A stretch of DNA of 64,000 nucleotides, taken from assembly GCA_001465935.1 (NCBI GenBank), contig LNKV01000010.1, positions 1-64,000 of the forward strand. Direction: 5' to 3'. Under the pieces are notes generated by a model, which did not search any database, was not told the DNA's origin, and saw only the letters and a list, made by a program, of their open reading frames with translations. Position numbers and translations under genes: made by a program. This stretch comes from Clarireedia homoeocarpa (taxonomy: Eukaryota > Ascomycota > Leotiomycetes > Helotiales > Rutstroemiaceae). Below are positions 46,481 to 54,428 of this stretch, one piece after another (the stretch's first letter is position 1; every line of letters begins with the position of its first letter).

Positions 46481-48454
46481 ATGGACGATGTCGCCCCACC
46501 CCCATACAGTGAAACCGACGTCTTCTCAAATACCAATACCACAATCCTAACGCCAGCTGCCTCGACAGCCGACAATGTCTCAAGAGCTGGCAGGGTGAGG
46601 TCAAATACATCTTCGACCCAAGGTTCGGTCATATACACCCCTCCTTACAGTCCTACAGAATCGAATTATACGCATCAAGGCAACAATCCTAGTCATCACT
46701 CTGCACAAAATTACTTCAGTTCACGACCTGCCCCTCCATCTCTCTCATATACAGCTCCTCTTCAGCACAATATTAACCTCACGGCACTTAGTACGCCAGA
46801 CGATTTACCTTTCCCTCAGACTGCCGCTGTGAGAGATATCACATTTCAGGATTGGGCAACGTTTCTAAACTACTTACTGCCCGACCATGTTGCAAGTGTC
46901 AATAATAGTGTAGCGATTCGCAAGCTCAAGGCTGAGCTCATTGATGAACGTATGCAGCGTCTCACACTCAATGAGCACGATCATCCGAGACTGGATTTCA
47001 ATCACGTCGATGCGCAGCTTAATCATCTTCGCCAATCTTCAACCGGTGCTGGAGAAAACTGGGAAAGCTACGTGTATGACATTATTGATGTATGGAATAA
47101 GGGTTTCTTCGAGCCCAGAGGTTTGAAGATTGTTAGGAGTGAAATGAAAAATGCTGGTCGTGTACCGCTAGACCAAGGTGGTTCTCCTAGAGTATCACGA
47201 GGCCGAGGGTTTAGAGGCATGAATGGCAACCATCATCCTTTCGCAGGATGCCGGGGTCGAGGCGGTTTCAGAATGGGATCAGTAGTTGCTAATAATGAGG
47301 GGCTCAAGATTGGTAGAGATGGACTCGTTGCTGACAATAACGGGCTACGGATCGGAACGTCGTTCATCGCAGACAACCAAGGACTGCGAATTGGTCGTTT
47401 TGTAGCAAATGAACATGGAGTCACCTTTGGAGGGCATACGCTTGGTGGTGGACATCGCGGAAATGGATGGCATGGTCACAATCGATGGCAGGACCATGGA
47501 CGTAGTGATAGGCATCGCGGGCGATCGCACTCGCGACATCAAGGTGGCAGAAGAGGCAGAGGTCGCTCAACTTCATCCTCGTCAAGCTCTTCTTCGTCGA
47601 CTTCCTTTAGCTCCTCTAGCTCGGATTCAGATGCATCAGTGGGATCTTTACTAGATTATGATCGCATTGACGATCAGCAATTACCCGCCGCCAAAGAAAG
47701 TCTGATGGCCTGGCTCAATCATCCAGAATACCCAATGACGAAAGATATGATCAAGAAACTGAAGAAGGATATTTCGTCACCGAAGCCCGATAACATGAAG
47801 AACAACGACCAAGATCTAAAAGCTTTAAGGAAGGATGTCAAAGATTTACTAAAGAGATTCAAGGAAGAGAAGAAGTCTCAAAAGAAGATCCGGAAGATCC
47901 TAATGAAAGAGGAAAAGCAACTCAAGAAAGCGCAAAGAAAGGAAAAGAAAAATGAGAGAAAGGCTGAACGCAAAGCCCTCAAATTAGACAGAAATGGTCG
48001 TCGACGTGACTCCTATTCCGGACCTACTCGAGGCATGTATGGCTTCCCACCGGGCATAGGTTTCCCATTCCCACCAGAACCACAATTTGCGCCCGGTCCA
48101 TCATTTTATCAGCAGGTTCCAAATCGCAGCTTCGCCGCAATTCACGGGAGCTGGCCCTTCGCTCCACAAGTCCAATCTGCATCATTCTCGCAGGGGGCTT
48201 CGCAGATCCATGCGCAAGCATCCAGAGTCCTAGGCGAGGCTCGCGGTATAGAAAACAAGGCTAGGGACATTCGAATATCATTGACAGCTGAGGGTATTGG
48301 AGAGAAGAAACGCAGCAAGATGACTGATGAAGCTGTAGCGTTGGAGGAACGGGCAGCAATATTGACGAGAGAAGGGGAGAGGTTGATGGCTGAGGCGATG
48401 CATCTGGATGAAGAACTGGCGAGAGAGCTTCAGGAAGATGATCAACGGGGGTGA
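46481..48454 (+). CDS. Conserved-looking hypothetical protein with PPPY N-terminus, NxGLxIG repeats, polySer and coiled coil
   Basis: This is a single-exon gene of 657 residues with no family I can name with certainty. Order of parts: MDDVAPPPYSETD, whose PPPY could bind WW domains of Nedd4/Rsp5 ligases; a Ser/Pro-rich stretch; a folded region (about 117-230) with DWATFLNYLLPDH and YVYDIIDVWNKGFFEPRGL; Arg/Gly-rich segments (RGRGFRG, RGRGGFR); four short repeats of the form A(N/D)NxGLxIG at 47281-47440; a His/Gly/Arg-rich stretch; a polySer tract; a long Lys/Glu coiled coil (near 425-520); and a C-terminal amphipathic helix region rich in A, E and R. I recall related fungal proteins being labelled RING-finger-like, but I see no RING cysteine pattern. 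A role as a protein- or RNA-binding scaffold is only a guess. Confidence 0.75.
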   Translation: MDDVAPPPYSETDVFSNTNTTILTPAASTADNVSRAGRVRSNTSSTQGSVIYTPPYSPTESNYTHQGNNPSHHSAQNYFSSRPAPPSLSYTAPLQHNINLTALSTPDDLPFPQTAAVRDITFQDWATFLNYLLPDHVASVNNSVAIRKLKAELIDERMQRLTLNEHDHPRLDFNHVDAQLNHLRQSSTGAGENWESYVYDIIDVWNKGFFEPRGLKIVRSEMKNAGRVPLDQGGSPRVSRGRGFRGMNGNHHPFAGCRGRGGFRMGSVVANNEGLKIGRDGLVADNNGLRIGTSFIADNQGLRIGRFVANEHGVTFGGHTLGGGHRGNGWHGHNRWQDHGRSDRHRGRSHSRHQGGRRGRGRSTSSSSSSSSSTSFSSSSSDSDASVGSLLDYDRIDDQQLPAAKESLMAWLNHPEYPMTKDMIKKLKKDISSPKPDNMKNNDQDLKALRKDVKDLLKRFKEEKKSQKKIRKILMKEEKQLKKAQRKEKKNERKAERKALKLDRNGRRRDSYSGPTRGMYGFPPGIGFPFPPEPQFAPGPSFYQQVPNRSFAAIHGSWPFAPQVQSASFSQGASQIHAQASRVLGEARGIENKARDIRISLTAEGIGEKKRSKMTDEAVALEERAAILTREGERLMAEAMHLDEELARELQEDDQRG

Positions 48455-48585
48455 TATGATACATAAAACCTCATGAATAATGACTTGGAGCATGTACTTT
48501 TATTTGGGGGTATTTTAATAACCAGCTTCTTCAGTTGCTTGACGCATAACGCGAATCATGTCCTCCCAACTATCATATCTTCTTT
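48455..48585. other. Convergent gap, 131 bp
   Basis: A short shared 3' region between convergent genes. Confidence 0.5.
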
Positions 48586-49637
48586 TCACCTCCCTGGAAC
48601 TTCCAATAAAACTCCTCCATCAACTGCAATAACCTCGCCGTTGACATAGGTATTCTTTGCCAAGAATATGACCGCCATCGCCATCTCCTCGTCACTATGG
48701 GGAATGTTAGCTTCTTCGCTGCCCTCAATGACGACAAAACATAAAGAACTTACCTTCCCGCTCTGTCCATGGGCACATGTCCCTTCTCCTGAATTTTCTC
48801 CTTAGGCATATGACTCTTCTGATCCCCACCGCTCTCACCCACCGTCATCTCACTCGGGAAGTAACCCGGCGCAATACTATTAACCCTAATTCCGACCTGC
48901 TTAAACTCATAACTCATCATACGACTCAAATGTACCGTTGCACCCTTGGCCGCATTATACGAGAAATGACCCTGTGCGTGTCTCATAATGCCACTCATCG
49001 AGCTGATAACAATGACAGAGGAACTTTGCTCGCCATGAACCTTGTGCGCGGCTTGTAGGAGGGGCAAGAATGCTACGGTGGTGAAATAGACGGCTGTGAC
49101 GTCGGTGTTGTAGGTGGCGTTCCATTCTTCAAAGGACTCGCCATTGAAAAGACGCTCCTTGAGTTCTTTGGCGTCGGAGCTATTGGGCTCGGCTTTGGGA
49201 CCTGAGACACCAGCTGCAACGAGAAGGAGATCCAGGTATTCCTCTTTGGAGCTAAGATCTGCGGAAAGCTTCTCGAGATCTTCTTTGCGGGTTACGTCGC
49301 AAGGTCCAATGCTGGTGTTTTGTTAGGTTTTCGCAGGTTTAAATTTAGCAAGAGGCGTTGGTTGAACATACGGGATGATGGAACCCTCGCCTTCTGGTGC
49401 ATGCTGCTTGGCCGCACTTTCCAGAGCCTCCATTCGGCGACCTGTGATGTATACCTTTGCGCCATTGGCTGCCAATGCCTGTGCGGCCCTTTCATGATGT
49501 TAGGCCGGATTGCACACAGTTGAGAGAGCTAGCATGACATACATAAGACCAATACCAGTTCCACCTCCCGTGATCAAAGCCACATGACCCTTCATGGAGA
49601 AGAGCTTTTCCGCTCGGAGATCGTGTGTGCCAGCCAT
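48586..49637 (-). CDS. Short-chain dehydrogenase/reductase (classical SDR)
   Basis: This is a NAD(P)-dependent oxidoreductase of unknown substrate. There are four exons on the minus strand: 49637-49543, 49488-49372, 49311-48754 and 48694-48586, with introns of 54, 60 and 59 nt; the product is 292 residues. The cofactor loop TGGGTGIG is at residues 23-30, with the splice right after it. VAAGVSG takes the NAG strand position, VISSMSG supplies the catalytic Ser, and SYNAAKGATVHL carries the YxxxK pair. IRVNSIAPGYFPSEM is the classical SDR PG motif. The C-terminus has VNGEVIAVDGGVLLEVPGR. The pattern resembles the gluconate 5-dehydrogenase / 3-oxoacyl reductase-like group, but this does not fix a substrate. 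Confidence 0.9.
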
Positions 49638-50321
49638 TTTGGTGTGATATAACTGGAATTTGAAATTGCTCTGAAGAAAGACTGAAAAGGATAAAGAAGT
49701 TTAGAAGAGACTGGGAGAGTAAGCTTCGAAATATTTTGTTTTTCTATGAACATCACCCCGCGCCTACGTCACTCAAACTGCAAGGGCGTCAGAAGCCTGA
49801 CAAAATCGATCGATCGAGATGCGAATTGGTTAAAAACATCAGCCTTTCTAGAACTCGATCATAAATTGCATACGCAACAAATGGGGGGAGAGGGGGAATT
49901 GTCAAAATATAAAAGCTGTGACGATGGGGGGAAAAGTAGGCAAGGAAGTTCTGGGGAAAAGCAGAAGTTGTCAGTATAATTTCTTAATGGATCAAAGCAA
50001 TAGTCTCAAAGCTACACAGTACTCCTAAGTATCCCATATGTGTCATTATGAAATATAAACCAAAAAGGACCTACTAGGCAAGAATGGTTGAATAATTAAC
50101 AGACTAAACACCGATCCAAAAGTGGTTGTACGAAGGTCTCCCCCCTCATCTGCACAAATATCACAGAAACCGGCCATCAGCTGTACCAGAGTACCATTAA
50201 TATGCAATGTATTTTCCTATCACCATCCAACTTCCAGAAGCCAGACAATGCGTAAGATAGTTGCATTCATCAAGCATACAATCCTCCTATGTGTTGGTAC
50301 ATGCCATCTCCACCAATCGTT
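49638..50321. other. Intergenic region, SDR promoter and GRX5 3' side
   Basis: 684 bp. No feature is seen beyond the expected promoter and 3' flank. Confidence 0.5.
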
Positions 50322-50924
50322 CTACGACGAGACAGGCTCTGCTTCAACCAAGACTTTCTTCTCCTCTAAGAGCTTAGCTAGCTCCCCGTTTTGGTGCATC
50401 GCAACCAGGATATCGCATCCACCTACGAATTCCTTGTCGACGTAGAGTTGTGGTATCGTTGGCCATTCCGAATATTCTTTGATACCTAGACAAGCAATCT
50501 GTCAGCTCATGCAAAGGGTAGTACCAGATCCGTGATTGCGAATGTTTACCTTGTCTTAATCCTTCGTCTTCCAATACATTCAGTGCAGCGAACTTATCTG
50601 GATCCACGCCTTGTAGACTCAAGATCTGTATACTGGCTCTCGAGAAGCCGCATTGTGGCATCTCTGGTGTACCCTTCATGAATAAAACGACAGGCTTCGA
50701 ACCAACTACCTGGTCGATTTGTTGCCGCACTTCAGAGGAAAGGTATCTTGAGGCTATAGGTGAAAATCGCGGGGCTGAGAACTTGGAGGCGAATGCAGCT
50801 GGTCGAGCAGCTTGCCGGAAGACCTGAACCATATATATATTAGTATTGCACGAAACTTGTGATGGTTGGACGAGATGTGTGAAGGAATAAGCATTACCGA
50901 CGAAATCATTGGTCTTGCAATCAT
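50322..50924 (-). CDS. GRX5: Mitochondrial monothiol glutaredoxin GRX5
   Basis: This glutaredoxin binds a glutathione-ligated [2Fe-2S] cluster and passes clusters from the ISU1 scaffold to targets in the mitochondrial matrix. There are three exons on the minus strand: 50924-50898 (only nine codons), 50823-50550 and 50485-50322, with introns of 74 and 64 nt; the product is 154 residues. Residues 1-37 are R/A/S/F-rich without acids, a mitochondrial presequence. The monothiol active site is CGFS, with Cys67 in MPQCGFSRAS. Glutathione-binding parts follow: EWPTIPQLYV and GGCDILVAMHQNGEL. Intron 1 ends in an in-frame ATG-GTT-CAG directly at the acceptor, so an unspliced or alternatively started mRNA would still make MVQVFRQAARP and keep most of the presequence. 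Confidence 0.94.
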
Positions 50925-51294
50925 AATGGCGAATATTTTGTTGTAATAACAGGAGTTTGTACGATTTGCAATTGTCTTCCTACCCCAAGCTTATGATGTC
51001 GAAAAATACCGATGAGCCGACCAATCACGACGCAGTCTTCTTGCTGCATTTCTAATCATCGTTATCGGCCTGGTGGGCTTTCGATAAGGTCAAGCCGCCG
51101 CATTCAGTCTTGTGAAGTTCCGAGTTTGTATCAAAAACGGAAGATGTAATAAATGATCATGAGGAAATCATGCCACTATTTAAAAACTCATTTTTTCGTT
51201 CAACTCTCAATTGCTCTCGCTTTCAACATGCGATACACAGCTTGCAGCCGAACATATTCTGAGAGCTCTCGCAAAAGCAAATAAGTCACTCAAA
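50925..51294. promoter_or_regulatory. Divergent promoter, GRX5 / PPC decarboxylase, with uORF
   Basis: 370 bp shared by two divergent genes. On the plus strand an ATG at 51228 opens an 18-codon frame ending at 51284, ten bases before the main ATG at 51295, in a different frame. If transcribed it would be an upstream ORF that could lower translation of the main gene. Confidence 0.5.
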
Positions 51295-52080
51295 ATGCTT
51301 CAAATGATTCATCCCGAAGATGATGTCCACCGGCCCCGAATTTCCGGCATATCACAGCCTTTCGTAGCAGCCGATCACTCAGCCGATGGAAAACACCACC
51401 TCCTCCTAGCAGCCAGCGGGTCGGTCGCAACAATCAAAATCCCCAATGTACTGTCTGCTCTATCAAGATTTCCAAACCTATCCATCTGCGTAATTCTCAC
51501 TGAATCTGCCCGTCAATTCCTGCAGGGTCAAAGTGCAGAACAGCCATATGTCGATACCCTGTATCGCCAGGCAAACGTCCTAGGCATATTCCTAGATGAC
51601 GAAGAGTGGATACATCCATGGAAACGAGGACAAGGAATCTTACATATTGAGTTGCGGAGATGGGCGCATGTACTTGTAATTGCGCCTTTGAGCGCAAACA
51701 CATTGGCAAAGATCACCGGAGGCTTTAGTGATAACTTACTCACAAGTGTAGTGAGGGCTTGGGATACCACTGGGGAACTGGAACTCGTGGAACAGAATAG
51801 CGAAGTTGCGAATATAGGCGCTCGTTCAGGGAGGAAGAAGAGGATTATCGTAGCACCTGCAATGAACACGGCGATGTGGAGACATCCCATCACGAAGAGA
51901 CAGATTGCGGTATTAGAGGATGACTGGGGTGTTGTAGGCGACGAGAAGGAAGGTGATGGATGGTTTGAGGTCTTGCGGCCACAAGAGAAGGAGCTAGCTT
52001 GTGGTGACGTTGGCGATGGTGCTATGAAGGACTGGAAGGAGATTGTCAAAGTGATCGAAAAGAGACTGCACCTGGAGTAA
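51295..52080 (+). CDS. Phosphopantothenoylcysteine decarboxylase (HAL3/SIS2 flavoprotein family)
   Basis: This FMN enzyme decarboxylates 4'-phosphopantothenoylcysteine in coenzyme A synthesis. It is a single exon of 261 residues from the ATG at 51295 (51307 is also possible). The fold begins HHLLLAASGSVATIKIP, the FMN-binding start. Active-site residues known from plant HAL3 are all visible: His117 in ILHIELRRW, the SANTLAKITGGFSDNLLT segment, Asn191 in the PAMN motif followed by TAMWRHP, and Cys236 in LACGDVGDGAM. Keeping both PAMN and the cysteine suggests a complete decarboxylase; in yeasts these sites are shared out among paralogs. The HxxP tail to His197 (WRHP) is also typical. There is no acidic C-terminal tail of the Hal3/Vhs3 kind. 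Confidence 0.93.
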   Translation: MLQMIHPEDDVHRPRISGISQPFVAADHSADGKHHLLLAASGSVATIKIPNVLSALSRFPNLSICVILTESARQFLQGQSAEQPYVDTLYRQANVLGIFLDDEEWIHPWKRGQGILHIELRRWAHVLVIAPLSANTLAKITGGFSDNLLTSVVRAWDTTGELELVEQNSEVANIGARSGRKKRIIVAPAMNTAMWRHPITKRQIAVLEDDWGVVGDEKEGDGWFEVLRPQEKELACGDVGDGAMKDWKEIVKVIEKRLHLE

Positions 52081-52618
52081 GTTGAGAAGAAAGTGTTTGG
52101 ATAGGGTGAGATAAGAGCTTTCAAGTATGTCTATTATGGATTTACATCTCATAACTTTGGAGAGATTTTCTTCGACAAAAGTTTGATATCAAAGTCATGA
52201 TACCAGAATGGTCTGGGATATTTGCCCTCAAGCTCAGCTGCCGGGTGCCTCATATTATGAAAGGAAACCCCTCGAACCGCAAGGATGAACATTTAAGTGC
52301 AATACTTAGACAGGAAAGAAAGGATGTGAATTTATGTGCGATGCGTAGAGCAAGTCCGATCACATATAAAGCGAATTCTCGGTCATCATTATTGCTACTA
52401 CACAACATACCGGGCAGCCAGTATCCTCAGAAAGGTGCCTTCCTCTTCCGCATGGTATCACGGTGACAGAAACGTTACCTTAAGCGACTCTCTTTTCTCT
52501 CCATCACCTTCAAATTCGAAGTCGAATTTTTGGTATGTCTTATAACATCACCACCCTTACTTAAAAATATACCACTCGAATTTACTCGTCATACTCGGGC
52601 GATCGCCTCGAACCCAAG
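52081..52618. other. Intergenic region
   Basis: 538 bp between two plus-strand genes. No feature is seen. Confidence 0.5.
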
Positions 52619-53630
52619 ATGGCACGCCAGTCCGAGCATTCAAAGAATGCTGTTCTCAAACATCGTAGTAAGGTTAAAGAAGATGTCGGAACTCCAACAA
52701 AAGTATCCGTCGACAGATCAAGTACGACCCGTTCTCCTCGAATGATTTCGAAGATTGCGAAGAATCCCGTTCACACAAAGAGAGCGACTAAAACCATTCT
52801 CGTGAAGCCAATCATTAAGTCCAGCGTGAAAGACATCCATCATTCAACAAAGTACATACGGTCATCTCGGAAACCCAAATCAAAGCATGTTCGCGTACGC
52901 AAGCCATCTGATGATTCGGATGACCTTGAGTCTGCTTTTCACAGTAACATTGTCCGCTACTTGCCTTGCGAGTTCATTGCTGATCAGTTCTTCAGACTCC
53001 TTGGAAGGGGCGAGAGAGCACATACTTCGAAGCGGGGAGGAAGGGTTCGACAATGTCCATCAAAAGCTGGTCCAGAGGCTTGACGCTGGCAGAGTGAAGG
53101 ACAAAGCATTCCTCGAGAAGGTCTCAGGCGTCGCCGAAATTCTCAGCGCACCCATGGCCGACGAGAAAGTCGAGACCACGGTATTGAAAAATGGCAAGCG
53201 AGTCGTGCAAATTGTTGAGATTGGCAAACGCATTGCGGACTTCAAAAAGAACATTGGAAATGAAGAAGAAAAGTTGGACGACTACTGGAAAAGGTATGAG
53301 CTGCTGCAGCTTGAGTTCGAAGAGTTGGGCGTTCAAGTGCTTGGTGCTAGGGCTTTAAAGGTGGCCGAGGACAAATATGACGAAGAAGGATACAGGCATG
53401 AGGTAGACTTGCTAGAGAAAGAGCACTGTACAAAGATGGAAGAAATCATGGAAGAGCTCGGAGAGATTGGTGACGAAGCTATTAAGAAAATGAGGGCTTC
53501 GGAGAAGGTGCGGTTGCGTTACACAACTCGTAGGAATATTACGCTCCGTATACTGACATGTTTTCTGTAGGAAATTGATGCTGTAGCTGGGAAAGAACGT
53601 GGAAGACTATTGTTGGCCTTTATGGAATGA
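52619..53630 (+). CDS. Hypothetical basic/coiled-coil protein
   Basis: I do not recognise this gene. The best model has three exons (52619-52943, 52996-53507, 53571-53630) with introns of 52 and 63 nt, giving 298 residues. The N-terminal 100 residues are strongly basic (many K, R, S, with RSPR and RKPKSKHVRVRK), suggesting nuclear location or nucleic-acid binding. The C-terminal 180 residues are acidic and helical with coiled-coil character (DFKKNIGNEEEKLDDYWKRY, LLEKEHCTKMEEIMEELGEI) and end GRLLLAFME. The alternative acceptor at the first CAG of intron 1 breaks the frame, so I used the second AG. Both introns have normal GT-AG ends. Confidence is high that it is a gene, low for function. 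Confidence 0.7.
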
Positions 53631-54173
53631 AAAGACAGGTATCAAGCACCTGTCTTTCTACTACTGGTGTGCGGCTGTGGTATTTGAAATCCGTACAATG
53701 AGGACTCATCGTCGCAATTTCGCAGATCTCGCTATTCTTGATTTTACTCTGCACGGGTTTCAAACCAAACCATTTGCTTGCTTTCCAAAGCTGTGTTTCT
53801 TTGAGGAAGTTCACGAGATCATAGATCGAAGAGACTCTAGAACAAAATAGTCTTTTTTTATTCTAACAATCTTCCTAGCTTCTTCTCAAACTATCCTATA
53901 CCTTACAACTCCTCTACTCACATAATGCACTTGCAATCTATAGTCAACTTGTCATTTGCCTCCTTCAAGTGTGTGTAATGCATCTGTCCAAGGCAAGCGT
54001 CTGTTTCCATCTCTCAGTCTATCCACTGTATTCGGATTCTTCCAGACCACTCTACCAAACATCTTGCAATATTTTGATCTTAGAACAGAAACCATCCAAC
54101 AAGAACCAGAAAACAAAAACTAGTACTTCAACAATTCTTTTCCCTTTCAATTTTTAAATCCAAAATTATTATT

Positions 54174-54209
<36 letters not shown>

Positions 54210-54428
54210 AAAGAAATAAATTGCGAGTGAGCGCCACGTCTTGGCTGCTCGGTTGAAAAATGGGAATATTCGGGCATGTATCGAAAATTCCAAGACATTG
54301 AGGAGGGAAACAGCGAATGCCCCTCTATTGTAGCCCGTGGATGCCTCGCTGTGTCCATATTCTATTTGCTGAGCTGGTGTCAACTACCCTGTCTTGGAAA
54401 TCTTATAATTGCCAAGAGTTCCTGCTCA
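53631..54428. other. Convergent intergenic region with long T run
   Basis: About 0.8 kb. The only clear feature is an uninterrupted run of 34 T at 54175-54208 (34 A on the minus strand). The rest is AT-leaning 3' flank of two convergent genes. Confidence 0.6.
54175..54208. repeat. Poly(T) 34-mer
   Basis: A single-base run of 34 T on the plus strand. It could be replication slippage or the tail of an old retroposed insertion in minus orientation; no source copy is visible. Confidence 0.9.

Noticed and set aside
46481..48454. RING-finger assignment for the low-complexity protein
   Set aside because: The sequence has too few cysteines and no C3HC4 spacing, so the label is not supported.
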